DNA of 11,313 nt from an uncultured Anaerococcus sp. (GTDB taxonomy: Bacteria > Bacillota > Clostridia > Tissierellales > Peptoniphilaceae), in contig NZ_CALTTY010000030.1 in NCBI RefSeq assembly GCF_943912385.1, positions 1-11,313 on the forward strand. Direction: 5' to 3'. The notes beneath the pieces were generated by a model. The model searched no databases and was not told the origin of the DNA. It was given only the letters and a program-made list of their open reading frames with translations. Position 1 is the stretch's first letter; each line of letters opens with the position of its first letter. Below, piece by piece: positions 1 to 8,167 of this stretch. The position numbers and the translations under genes are program-made.

Positions 1-54
1 TATATTTTTTCATGTAGCCTCTTTTCTAGCTACAACTTTTGGGGAGTACTACAG
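1..54 (+). repeat. Identical terminal inverted repeat, left (54 bp)
   Basis: Bases 1-54 match the reverse complement of 11259-11312 without a mismatch, and identity stops after the shared ACAG. The right copy has one extra base before the window edge. Perfect identity only at the extreme ends, with diverged sequence further in, is what a de Bruijn-graph contig break inside a repeat produces (inference). A transposon with terminal inverted repeats would look similar, but the housekeeping gene content between the ends speaks against that. Confidence 0.9.
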
Positions 55-290
55 GGCATCTGCCGCCCCCTAGGGCCTCCCCTTTAGACGGAGATTCAAC
101 TGTAAGTGGAATAGTAATTTATAATATTAAATTAAATCAAAACTAAAATTTAAAGCTTATATTCCTGGAATACTAGACTCACCTAGTGAAAAAATCCTAG
201 GGTTCCCCCTTTGACGAAGATTCAACTGTAAGTAGAATAGAAATTCTTAATATAACAAATTACATAAAATCAACTTATCATGGATAAGGT
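1..290 (+). repeat. Left copy of composite multi-hairpin repeat element
   Basis: This gene-free stretch is a modular repeat found again in inverted orientation at 11025-11313. Reading inwards it holds: a hairpin TGTAGC/GCTACA (13-18 with 29-34); an outer stem GGGGAG/CTCCCC (41-46 with 77-82) enclosing an inner stem GGGC/GCCC (54-57 with 65-68); and a core hairpin of the form ATTC-ACT/AGT-GAAT (94-112). An AT-rich spacer follows, then a second related unit with the hairpin TCAC/GTGA (179-182 with 186-189) and a second core (220-238). A palindrome CTTATC-ATG-GATAAG (274-288) comes last. All of this is seen directly. There is no open reading frame of note. It could be a dispersed intergenic repeat (BOX-like in architecture), a non-autonomous mobile element, or a structured RNA. 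Nothing in the window decides between these. Confidence 0.75.
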
Positions 291-292
291 AG

Positions 293-310
293 AAAGGGGC
301 TGCCCCTTTT
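293..310 (-). terminator. Probable terminator of the glycyl radical enzyme gene
   Basis: A near-perfect palindrome AAAGGGGC-T-GCCCCTTT lies four bases past the stop codon of the minus-strand glycyl radical enzyme gene. The stem is GC-rich. On the minus strand it is followed by only a broken T-run (TTTCTACCTT), so it is a plausible but not ideal intrinsic terminator. It may also limit read-through from the repeat element on the other side. Confidence 0.6.
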
Positions 311-313
311 CTC

Positions 314-2737
314 TTACAAGCTCTGCTCAGTCCTTGCTATAATATCATCTTGGGTGTCTTTTGATAAGACATTGAAGAAGGCTGAATACCCTGCTACCCT
401 TACTATTAGGTTTTTATGTTTTTCTGGGTGGTTTTGGGCATCTATTAGGGTATCTCTGTCCACTACGTTGTATTGGATGTGGTAGCCTTTAAGGCCGTCG
501 AAGAAGGCTCTTGTTAGGGCCATTAGTTTTTCCTTATTGCCGCTTTTATCCATCATGGTCGGGGTTAGCTTTTGGTTTAATAGGACTCCGCCTGTGATCT
601 CTCTGGTTGGTAGTTTGGATACGGATTTTAAAACTGCTGTTGGCCCCTTTATATCAGCTCCGTGGCTTGGTGAGCACCCTTCTGCTAGGGCTTCTCCCTT
701 TTTTCTACCATCAGGGGTGGCGAGGGTGCCTGCTCCTTGGGGTACATTTGCTGAGATTGAAGATGTGCCAGCATAGTAGCATCCTCCGATTGGACCCCTA
801 CCATACCTGGTGTTCTTTGCCTTTTTTATCTCGTCTATATATGAATTGTAGGCCCTTGTTCCTAGCATATCTACATAGTCATCGTCATTTCCATATTTTG
901 GAGCATCTACTAGAAGCTGTCTAATCTCTTTACCTCTTTGTGTTTCAAAATTATCCATTAGGGCATCCCAGAGTTCTTCTTTGCCTATTGCCTTATCTTC
1001 AAAGACCGTTTTCTTTATAGCAGCAAAGGAATCTGCTGTGTTGGCAATTCCTACTTGAAGGCCAGATATAAAGTCATAAACCGCCCCACCTTCTTTCATG
1101 GTAAGTCCTCTTTCGATACAATCATCTGTTAGGACGCTGGCTAAGATATCAGCAGTGTTTTCTTCTTGGATCATGTCGCAAACAGAGTCTACAACTACAG
1201 TTTGCCTTGCCATTTCCCTGATTGTCTCATCCCATGATTCCATGAAGTCTTCAAGATTATCAAGGTCCTTAAATTCTTTCACATCCTCTATTAAGAGGGT
1301 GCCTGTAGCTGGGTCTTTTCCGCCATTCATAGCAATTAAGATTCCCTTGGTGAAGTTTAAGAAGCTCATACCTGTGCACCTATAGCCCCACTTACCAGGA
1401 ACTGCTGTCTCTACACAACCTACGGCACAATAATTATATGCATCTTCTTCCCCCACACCTTTTTCGATAAAGGATGGGATTATTACTTCATCTGAGTTAA
1501 AGGCTGGCATACCAAAACCACACCTAATCACTTCTAGGCATTCCTTCATAAAATCATCCGGTAAATTTGAGTGGTATCTTACTGTAAGATTTGGTTGTGG
1601 GAGGTGGCACTTAGCTATTGTCTTTAGAATTAGCCAGGATGTTTTATTTGTAGCATCTTTTTTATCCTTAGTCTGGCCCCCTATGGTTACGTTTTGGTAA
1701 AGTGGGCTTCCTGCAGAAAATACTGTATGGCCCCAAGGTCTTACCTTATTGATAGAATATGTTTTTAGCCAAAGGTTTGCTAAAACCTCACTTGCCTCAT
1801 CTTCTGTAATTTGTCCACTGGCTAAATCTTTTCTTAAAAATGGGTCTAGGTACTGGTCAACCCTACCATAGGAAACTGAGTGGCCGTTTGATTCTATTTG
1901 TAAAATCAAGTGGCCCAACCAGATTGCTTGGACCGCCTCTTTGAAATTACTAGCTGGTTCATAAGGGACCCTTCTTAGCATGCGTCTAATTTCTAAAAGC
2001 TCCTTACGTCTTTTGCTATCCTCAGTATTTCTCGCCTTATCTTCTGCAAGGACTGCATACCTTAAAGCAAAGTCTCGCACAGCCTCTACAACAATTATAC
2101 AGGCCTTATAAAAATAAGACTTTTTAATATTTTTATAATCTGAAAGATCAAGATTTCTTAACTTTTCCTCAGCCCTTCTCTTATATTCTTTAAGGCCAAC
2201 CTTAAGCATATTGGTATAGTCTGCAGCAAAGTGACCATCACCACTTGTAACCTTGCCTAAAAAAGAAATTATGCCAAGATCTGCATACTTTTGGGCCTGG
2301 TCAGGCATGTATGGCTTACCCTTATCGTAAATTGTATTATTTTCCCAATAAGGATAGATAGATCTCAATTTTTCCTTATTCTCTTCAGTAATGGTAAAAA
2401 CATCACCATCACGATTTTCAAGGTCATCTAGTTCATCTATGACCCATTTCATAGCATATTCTGGGAAAATAGGTGCTGCCCTATTAGAAGACGCCTGGTT
2501 TCCTGCTATCAAGGCTGAGTCTTCTATATAAATCGACATATTTTCTAGGACATCCTTAAGCATAAGGGCCCTTTTAATATGGAGGGGTTTGTTTTGATTT
2601 TTCTTATAAGATTCTGTTACAATCTCTGCCCTTTCAACACATATCTCAGGAGTCTTTTCTAAAAGCTCATCTCTAAACTCCTGCATCCTAGGACTTAAAG
2701 ATCCAAAATAAGAGCTGCCATATGTAGACTTTGTCAT
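314..2737 (-). CDS. Glycyl radical enzyme, PflD/dehydratase-like, substrate unknown
   Basis: Oxygen-sensitive enzyme of the pyruvate formate-lyase / diol dehydratase superfamily, 807 residues, cytoplasmic. The C-terminal glycyl radical motif RVAGYSAFF is present (radical Gly783), and the active-site loop GCVE gives thiyl Cys441 and Glu443. A central HSVSYGRVDQY block (His286, Ser287) resembles B12-independent glycerol dehydratase. The Asp that follows the active Cys by 14 residues in glycerol dehydratase is Thr455 here, and the loop reads PGKWGYRCTGM, so glycerol dehydratase is not supported. The adjacent Cys-Cys pair of true pyruvate formate-lyase is also absent. From memory of its sequence, hydroxyproline dehydratase has a different loop after GCVET. 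Such enzymes need a radical SAM activase, and none is in the window. The start ATG is preceded by GAAAGGA six bases upstream. Family assignment is firm. The substrate cannot be read from the sequence. Confidence 0.93.
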   Translation of the reverse strand: MTKSTYGSSYFGSLSPRMQEFRDELLEKTPEICVERAEIVTESYKKNQNKPLHIKRALMLKDVLENMSIYIEDSALIAGNQASSNRAAPIFPEYAMKWVIDELDDLENRDGDVFTITEENKEKLRSIYPYWENNTIYDKGKPYMPDQAQKYADLGIISFLGKVTSGDGHFAADYTNMLKVGLKEYKRRAEEKLRNLDLSDYKNIKKSYFYKACIIVVEAVRDFALRYAVLAEDKARNTEDSKRRKELLEIRRMLRRVPYEPASNFKEAVQAIWLGHLILQIESNGHSVSYGRVDQYLDPFLRKDLASGQITEDEASEVLANLWLKTYSINKVRPWGHTVFSAGSPLYQNVTIGGQTKDKKDATNKTSWLILKTIAKCHLPQPNLTVRYHSNLPDDFMKECLEVIRCGFGMPAFNSDEVIIPSFIEKGVGEEDAYNYCAVGCVETAVPGKWGYRCTGMSFLNFTKGILIAMNGGKDPATGTLLIEDVKEFKDLDNLEDFMESWDETIREMARQTVVVDSVCDMIQEENTADILASVLTDDCIERGLTMKEGGAVYDFISGLQVGIANTADSFAAIKKTVFEDKAIGKEELWDALMDNFETQRGKEIRQLLVDAPKYGNDDDYVDMLGTRAYNSYIDEIKKAKNTRYGRGPIGGCYYAGTSSISANVPQGAGTLATPDGRKKGEALAEGCSPSHGADIKGPTAVLKSVSKLPTREITGGVLLNQKLTPTMMDKSGNKEKLMALTRAFFDGLKGYHIQYNVVDRDTLIDAQNHPEKHKNLIVRVAGYSAFFNVLSKDTQDDIIARTEQSL

Positions 2738-2802
2738 ATTAATTCCTTTCTAATATCAAACTCATTTTATTTCGTTCGAAACTATTTTATATTTCTAATA
2801 AA

Positions 2803-2830
2803 ATTTTACTAATTTTTTTTACTTTGTCAA
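2803..2830 (-). promoter_or_regulatory. Candidate sigma-A promoter for the glycyl radical enzyme gene
   Basis: On the minus strand TTGACA (2830-2825) is followed after 16 bases by TAAAAT (2808-2803), five of six matches to the -10 consensus. This gives a leader of roughly 58 bases, which contains an imperfect palindrome TTTCG-TT-CGAAA (2770-2781) that could be an operator. The -35 overlaps that proposed for the divergent peptidase gene. Confidence 0.55.
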
Positions 2831-2853
2831 TAGGGTGAAAATTTATTTATATA
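2824..2853 (+). promoter_or_regulatory. Candidate promoter for the M16C peptidase gene
   Basis: TTGTCA (2824-2829) and TATATA (2848-2853) are separated by 18 bases, and TATAAG at 2850-2855 is an alternative -10. The -35 box lies on the same bases as the opposite-strand TTGACA, so the two promoters are back to back. The leader that follows holds two perfect 10-bp palindromes, CCATTAATGG (2862-2871) and TTACTAGTAA (2877-2886). The call rests on consensus matching only. Confidence 0.4.
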
Positions 2854-2916
2854 AGAAACCGCCATTAATGGTATAGTTACTAGTAAGAATTACTGAAGAT
2901 TAACAAAGGATGGTAT

Positions 2917-5781
2917 ATGAACAAAAATTACGAATTATTAAAAAAAGAAGATTTTTCTTCCATAGGCCTTACCGCCTACCACTACAAGCATATAAAGACC
3001 GGTGCCAGTGTTATCTTTGCCGGAAGTGAAGATACTAACAAAACCTTTGGAATTGGTTTTAAAACTCCACCTACAAATTCCAAGGGAATGGCCCACATTA
3101 TGGAACACTGTGTCCTTAATGGATCGGAAAAATACCCGACCAAGGACCCCTTCATGGCCATGGCCTCTTCAAGCCTTCAGACTTTTTTAAATGCCATGAC
3201 CTACCCAGACAAGACAGTCTTCCCTGTTTCAAGTGAAAATGACAAGGACTTTAGAAACCTAGTCGATGTCTATACAGATGCAGTTTTTGCCCCCCTTGTT
3301 ATAAATAAAAAGGAAGTATTAGACCAGGAAGGCTGGCACTTTGACTTAGAAGATGATGAGGTCATTGGAGTATCTGGAGTTGTCTATAACGAAATGAAGG
3401 GCGCCCTTTCCGACCCAGAAAGTATTATCTATAACGATATAAACTCCTATCTTTATAAAAATAGCCCCTATGAATATGAGTCTGGAGGCGACCCTCGTTT
3501 TATAAAAGATTTAAGCTTTGATGAGTTTAAGGAATTTTACGGAAACCACTACCACCCATCAAATGCCTATATCTACTACTATGGTAATATAAAGGACATT
3601 GACTCCTACCTTGAAAGACTTGATGAAAACTACCTATCAAAATACGAAAAAAAGGACTTGGACCTAGAAATTACCGTTAAAGAAAATACCTATGAGGACA
3701 TCATAGAGTCAACCTACCCAGCAAGTGAGGAAAAAGAAGGAGAAGACTATCTGACCTATGCCATGCTGACCCACTCTGGTCTTGATGTAAAGGAAAGTCT
3801 CACCGCTTCAATCCTGGTAAATACCCTTTTCAATATGGACTCATCAAAGATAAGGACAAAAATCCAAGAGGTCCTAGACCCAGAATACTTCTATGCGAGA
3901 AATGCCTACGGTAATAGGTCAGGGCTTATAATCCAGGCCCAAAAAACAGACGCAGACAAGGTAGATGACTTTGTTAGAATCATAGAAGATGGCCTTAAAG
4001 AAGCTTCCCAGAAAATTAACAAAGAAGCCCTAAAATCAGCCTTTTCTCTATTTGACTTTGCCCAAAGAGAAAACCTAAACTCAACATCAGCCGGCCTAAA
4101 CTACTACCTGTCCATGTCATTTGACGCAGATCCTTTCGAAGTCTTTAGGCTAGTCGACTACCTAAAGGAATTAAAGGCCCTCATAGACACAAGCTACTAC
4201 GAAGACTTCATCAAAAAATATTACCTTGACAATAAGACTAGGCTAGTCCATATATCTAGGCCTTCTAAGTCCTATAATGACCAGGCAGAAGAAGACTTCA
4301 ATGCCTATATCAAAAAAGTAAACGAAGAAATGAGCTCAGACGACCTGACTAATCTTAAGGAAGATTTAGAAAAACTAAAAGCCTACCAAGACCGTGAAGA
4401 CACAGAAGAAGAAAAAGAAAGCATTCCAAAGCTTGATATAAAAGACGTGCCAACAAAGACCGTCCCTGTACCAAGAAATGTTGAAAGAGACCTCTTTGAA
4501 TATGTCTTTAACGACCTTGCCACAGCAGGTATGATTTATGTAGACATGTATTTTTCAATCAACCACCTAGACCTTGAGGACTATAAGTATGCCCAGTTAC
4601 TGGGAGAGCTTATGGGGTCAGTTGATACAAAAAATATGAAATATACAGAAATTGACGATCTAATCTGGCAAAAGCTTGGGTCTTTAAACTTCTCTCTGAT
4701 GAATTTCAGAAAGAGCATTGATAAAATAGACAGGACCTTCAAGGCAAGCTTTAAGACCCTACCTACCTATGCGGACGAGGCAACAGGCATAATAGAAGAC
4801 TTTATCTTTAACTCTGTATATGATGATAAGGCGAGGATTTTGACCCTGCTTAAGATTAGAAAATCAGTCTTTGAATCAAGAATGTACGACATAGGCCATA
4901 TGATAGCAATAAATAGGGTCAATTCCCACATAGACAAGCACGCCTTCCTCCAGGAAAATATAAATGGCCTCGCCTACTATGACTTTATAAAGGAAATGAT
5001 CGACCTTGCAGAAAATGACTATGATAGCCTCAAGGCTAGGCTAGAAACAGTTTACAGGAAAATCTTTAACAAGGATCTATCCATAAATATAACCAGCGAT
5101 AGGAAGGGATATGACCTGATGAAAGACTCTATAAACAAGTCCTTTGACAATCTTGAAACAAGGATGTCCGATGTGGAAATACCTTTTGAGGCAAAACCCT
5201 TCAAAGAAGCTATAATGTCAAATGCTAGCGTAAACTATGTCTCAAAATCAGCCGATTTCCATGAATTTGAAGGAGCCTACGACGGTAAATTCCTTCTTGC
5301 AGGATCCATAATGTCAAACCCTTATCTCTATTCCTTAATCAGGGCCCAGGGTGGAGCCTACGGAGCAGGTATGTTTATCTCAAGGTCAATGCTACTTGCG
5401 ACCTATTCCTACAGAGACCCAAATATAATAAAGACTATCGAGGCCTTTGATAGCCTGGGAGAAATCGCAGAAAGCCTCGAAATGACCGACAGAGACTTTG
5501 AAAACCAAAAAATTTCATCCATGGGGTCGATCTTAAAACCAAAAAGCCCTAAACAAATGGGTGATGCTAACTACACCTACCATAGGATTCCATCAGCCAA
5601 GAAGGAAGATGATATCCTTAGGGAAATCAAAGAGGCGAGCCTTTATGACATCAAAAAATTAAAGGAAAGCTTTAAAAAATCCATGGACCTTAATAACCTG
5701 GTTGTCTTTGGTAATAAGGATGATATAGAAAAAGCAGGGGACTTTTTCGATGTGGTAAAGGATATTAGAAAAGGATATTAG
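2917..5781 (+). CDS. M16C metallopeptidase, PreP/insulinase-like
   Basis: Zinc-dependent endopeptidase of the pitrilysin/insulinase superfamily that degrades peptides inside a closed chamber. At 954 residues it contains both halves in one chain, as in presequence protease (PreP/Cym1, about 1000 residues). The inverted zinc motif HIMEH is at residues 60-64 (His60, Glu63, His64), and the distal ligand is likely Glu159 in VVYNEMKG. The C-terminal half retains the substrate-binding Arg/Tyr segment RAQGGAYG (Arg809, Tyr815). An M16C-associated linker region lies between the halves. No signal peptide or membrane segment is visible, so it should act in the cytoplasm on short or unfolded peptides. 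The start ATG has AAAGGA six bases upstream. It is transcribed away from the glycyl radical enzyme gene. The family call is secure; the natural substrate is unknown. Confidence 0.95.
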   Translation: MNKNYELLKKEDFSSIGLTAYHYKHIKTGASVIFAGSEDTNKTFGIGFKTPPTNSKGMAHIMEHCVLNGSEKYPTKDPFMAMASSSLQTFLNAMTYPDKTVFPVSSENDKDFRNLVDVYTDAVFAPLVINKKEVLDQEGWHFDLEDDEVIGVSGVVYNEMKGALSDPESIIYNDINSYLYKNSPYEYESGGDPRFIKDLSFDEFKEFYGNHYHPSNAYIYYYGNIKDIDSYLERLDENYLSKYEKKDLDLEITVKENTYEDIIESTYPASEEKEGEDYLTYAMLTHSGLDVKESLTASILVNTLFNMDSSKIRTKIQEVLDPEYFYARNAYGNRSGLIIQAQKTDADKVDDFVRIIEDGLKEASQKINKEALKSAFSLFDFAQRENLNSTSAGLNYYLSMSFDADPFEVFRLVDYLKELKALIDTSYYEDFIKKYYLDNKTRLVHISRPSKSYNDQAEEDFNAYIKKVNEEMSSDDLTNLKEDLEKLKAYQDREDTEEEKESIPKLDIKDVPTKTVPVPRNVERDLFEYVFNDLATAGMIYVDMYFSINHLDLEDYKYAQLLGELMGSVDTKNMKYTEIDDLIWQKLGSLNFSLMNFRKSIDKIDRTFKASFKTLPTYADEATGIIEDFIFNSVYDDKARILTLLKIRKSVFESRMYDIGHMIAINRVNSHIDKHAFLQENINGLAYYDFIKEMIDLAENDYDSLKARLETVYRKIFNKDLSINITSDRKGYDLMKDSINKSFDNLETRMSDVEIPFEAKPFKEAIMSNASVNYVSKSADFHEFEGAYDGKFLLAGSIMSNPYLYSLIRAQGGAYGAGMFISRSMLLATYSYRDPNIIKTIEAFDSLGEIAESLEMTDRDFENQKISSMGSILKPKSPKQMGDANYTYHRIPSAKKEDDILREIKEASLYDIKKLKESFKKSMDLNNLVVFGNKDDIEKAGDFFDVVKDIRKGY

Positions 5782-5835
5782 ATAGGATAATAATTACAGT
5801 CTCCTTTTAATATATTAAGTTTTAGATTTATTATT

Positions 5836-5862
5836 TTGAAAACATTTATCCTATAGTATAAT
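5836..5862 (+). promoter_or_regulatory. Candidate sigma-A promoter of the xpaC-telA operon
   Basis: TTGAAA (5836-5841) and a perfect TATAAT (5857-5862) are spaced by 15 bases; reading the -35 as TTTGAA gives 16. The spacing is slightly short, but the -10 is consensus and lies about 38 bases before the ATG. It sits after the peptidase gene, with no convincing terminator between, so read-through from that gene is also possible. Confidence 0.6.
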
Positions 5863-5890
5863 AAAGGTAAGGATGAAGTTACCTTTTGTT

Positions 5891-5897
5891 AGGAGGT
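5891..5897 (+). promoter_or_regulatory. Ribosome binding site that fixes the xpaC start
   Basis: AGGAGGT lies four bases before the ATG at 5901. An in-frame TTG at 5886 would place this strong Shine-Dalgarno sequence inside the coding region, so the ATG is preferred and the protein is 363 residues. Confidence 0.9.
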
Positions 5898-5900
5898 AAA

Positions 5901-6992
5901 ATGAAAAGTAATAAAAGAGAAAAATATAGTCAGAATGAATCTTTTAATTTTGACTTTGATAATATAGACTTTGAATCCATTGGTCAGACCATTAAGAAAT
6001 CTGTGGACAAGGCAGTATCAAGCTTTTCCAGAGGCTATAAGAAAAATTTGCCAGCAACAAAAGACCCTGAAATTTGTGAGCAAAAGCCGGTAGATAAGAA
6101 TAAATATATTTTCCTTAAAATCGGTGCTATAATCGCTGCATTAAGCCTCTTCCCTTTGGGTCTTGACTCCTTGTCAATACCCAGCCTAGTATCTAAAATC
6201 TTTGGCCTTTTCCTTATGGCAGGCTCTATAGGAGGGCCTATCCTTATGTGGAAGCTCGCAAATAACTATAAGAGGCTTTCCATAAATTATGATAGGTATA
6301 AGAGAGAGCTTGGGTCAAATACCATAATTTCAATAAGAGACTTGGCAAGCGCTGTAAGCCAAAGCGAAGAAAAAACAGTCAAGGATCTGCTTTACTTTAT
6401 GAAGCAAAATTATTTCAAACAGGCAAGGATAGTCGAAGATGACTCGATTTTTATCTTAGATATCCCTACTTTCAAGCTCTATAAAGAAAATTTAGGAAAG
6501 ATTCCTAGCCACAAAAAAGAAGGCCTGGGCCCTGTGGAAGATGTAAATATCGATCAGGCAAAAGATCTAATAAAAGAATCAAAAAAAATTCTGGGAGAAA
6601 TGAAAGTAAGGGCAAAGCTTATAGAATCGGATAGTTTTAGAAAAAGCCTAAACCCACTTTTTTCTAATAGTGAGGATATACTTGAAATAGTTAATAAATA
6701 TCCCGATAAGGCCCAGGGCCTAAATAAATTCAATGACTTCTACCTCCCAACCGCTGCTAAGCTCATAGAATCCTACCAGGAATTTGAGCAGGTAGGCACA
6801 GATGATATTAGGATAGTAAAGTCTATGGCAGAAATTGAATCATCAATAAAAACAATCACCGAGGCCTTTGATACAATCAAGACAGACTTGATGTCTGATA
6901 AGGCCATGGATGTCAAAACTGATATAGATACAATCAATCTTGTTTTAAAACAAGAAGGACTAGTGGAAGGAGACTTTAAAGACCATGAGTGA
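5901..6992 (+). CDS. xpaC: XpaC-family membrane protein
   Basis: Member of the family named for 5-bromo-4-chloroindolyl phosphate hydrolysis in Bacillus; its true biochemical role is not established. The 363-residue protein has an acidic, amphipathic N-terminus (about residues 15-45). Two hydrophobic segments (about 70-88 and 96-117) form a membrane hairpin, and a long charged, helical cytoplasmic part rich in Lys and Glu runs to the end. I see no known hydrolase catalytic motif. It overlaps the start of telA by eight bases, implying translational coupling, and the xpaC-telA pairing is conserved in many Bacillota (established knowledge). The pair probably forms a membrane-anchored complex, with TelA as the soluble partner (inference). 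The identification comes from the membrane hairpin, size and the telA neighbour; primary sequence similarity was judged by eye. Confidence 0.82.
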   Translation: MKSNKREKYSQNESFNFDFDNIDFESIGQTIKKSVDKAVSSFSRGYKKNLPATKDPEICEQKPVDKNKYIFLKIGAIIAALSLFPLGLDSLSIPSLVSKIFGLFLMAGSIGGPILMWKLANNYKRLSINYDRYKRELGSNTIISIRDLASAVSQSEEKTVKDLLYFMKQNYFKQARIVEDDSIFILDIPTFKLYKENLGKIPSHKKEGLGPVEDVNIDQAKDLIKESKKILGEMKVRAKLIESDSFRKSLNPLFSNSEDILEIVNKYPDKAQGLNKFNDFYLPTAAKLIESYQEFEQVGTDDIRIVKSMAEIESSIKTITEAFDTIKTDLMSDKAMDVKTDIDTINLVLKQEGLVEGDFKDHE

Positions 6993-8097
6993 TATAGAAT
7001 TAAAATTAGACGGTCTAGAAGAAGACGACGAAAAACTTGATAAAATCTTAAAATCTGAAGTAGAAAATGTTCAAAACAAGGTCGTCTTCACTGAAGATGA
7101 GGAGAGATTGATAGATGAATTTTCAAAAAAAATTGACCTTGAAAATACCAATATCATCCTCCAGTATGGGTCAGGAGCCCAAAAGAAAATCTCAAACTTT
7201 TCTGAAAAGACCCTAGATGCTGTAAAAGATAAGGACCTGGGTGAGATTGGAAAATTATTAGACGAGGTCGTCATGGATATAAAAACCATGGACGAGGAGG
7301 AGAGCAAGGGACCTCTTGGATTTTTAAAAAAGCAAGGAAGTAAAATTGAAAAGCTCAAGATTAAATACCAATCTACAGAAAAAAATATAAATGAAGTCGC
7401 AAGAAGTCTTGAAAACCACCAAATCACCCTTATGAAAGACATCTCCATGCTAGATCAGATGTATGACTTAAACGAAGACTACTACAAGGAAATCTCCATG
7501 TATATAGAAGCAGGTAAGAGAAAGCTTAACGACCTTTACAATACCGAGCTTCCAGCCCTAGAAAAAGTTGCTAGCGAATCAAACCTGCCCCTTGATGCCC
7601 AGAAGGTAAATGACCTAAAAGCCCAGGCTAACCGTTTTGAGAAAAAACTCCACGACCTGGACTTAACCAGGATGGTCTCAATCCAGATGGCTCCACAGAT
7701 AAGGATGGTCCAATCATCAAATTCCATCATGGCAGAAAAAATCCAAACCACTATAACAACCACCATCCCCCTATGGAAAAACCAAATGGTCCTAGCCCTC
7801 GGCATGCACCACACTGACCAGGCTATCAGGACCCAGAAGATGGTAACAGACCTAACCAACGAACTACTAAAGAAAAATGCTGACAACCTAAAACAAAACA
7901 CCATAGAAACAGCAAGGGCCACAGAGCGAGGTATAGTAGATCTAGAAACCATCAAACACACAAATGAAGCTATTATCTCAACAATAGAAGAAGTAAGAAA
8001 CATACAAATAGAAGGCGCCAAAAACCGCGAAAAAGCACAAGCAGAAATAAGAAACCTGGAAGAAGAACTAAAAAATAAACTCACCAGGAGAAACTAG
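6985..8097 (+). CDS. telA: TelA/KlaA-family toxic anion resistance protein
   Basis: Soluble, almost wholly alpha-helical protein of 370 residues, matching the usual length of TelA/KlaA/YaaN proteins. The family was first linked to tellurite resistance on plasmids. Chromosomal homologues are associated with resistance to cell-envelope-active agents (established). The family-typical block IPLWKNQMVLALG begins at residue 261 and continues into a conserved C-terminal helix with the segment NTIETARATERGIVDLETIK. The tail (about 325-370) is a charged coiled coil. There are no membrane segments or signal peptide. It starts inside the last codons of xpaC, so both are translated from one message. The next gene begins 84 bases downstream with no terminator between. 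Confidence 0.93.
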   Translation: MSDIELKLDGLEEDDEKLDKILKSEVENVQNKVVFTEDEERLIDEFSKKIDLENTNIILQYGSGAQKKISNFSEKTLDAVKDKDLGEIGKLLDEVVMDIKTMDEEESKGPLGFLKKQGSKIEKLKIKYQSTEKNINEVARSLENHQITLMKDISMLDQMYDLNEDYYKEISMYIEAGKRKLNDLYNTELPALEKVASESNLPLDAQKVNDLKAQANRFEKKLHDLDLTRMVSIQMAPQIRMVQSSNSIMAEKIQTTITTTIPLWKNQMVLALGMHHTDQAIRTQKMVTDLTNELLKKNADNLKQNTIETARATERGIVDLETIKHTNEAIISTIEEVRNIQIEGAKNREKAQAEIRNLEEELKNKLTRRN

Positions 8098-8167
8098 GGT
8101 ATACTATAAATAGTAAGAACGTTTAACAAATTATATTAAGAATAAATTATTAAAAACACTTTTAGTC

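Noticed and set aside
1..240. CRISPR array from the repeated 19-base core
   Set aside because: Only two core copies per side with about 107-112 bases between them, diverged spacers of similar AT composition, and no cas genes.
314..2737. Assignment as pyruvate formate-lyase, glycerol dehydratase or hydroxyproline dehydratase
   Set aside because: The Cys-Cys pair of pyruvate formate-lyase and the distal Asp of glycerol dehydratase are missing, and the loop after GCVET differs from hydroxyproline dehydratase as I recall it. A general family name is safer.
5807..5818. Palindrome TTAATATATTAA after the peptidase gene as a terminator
   Set aside because: The stem is made of A-T pairs only and no proper T-run follows, so it is unlikely to terminate transcription.
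7071..8084. Long open frames antisense to telA
   Set aside because: They are in the complementary strand of a clear coding gene, are rich in Ser/Phe/Leu as expected for antisense of Lys/Glu codons, and have no ribosome binding site or family match.
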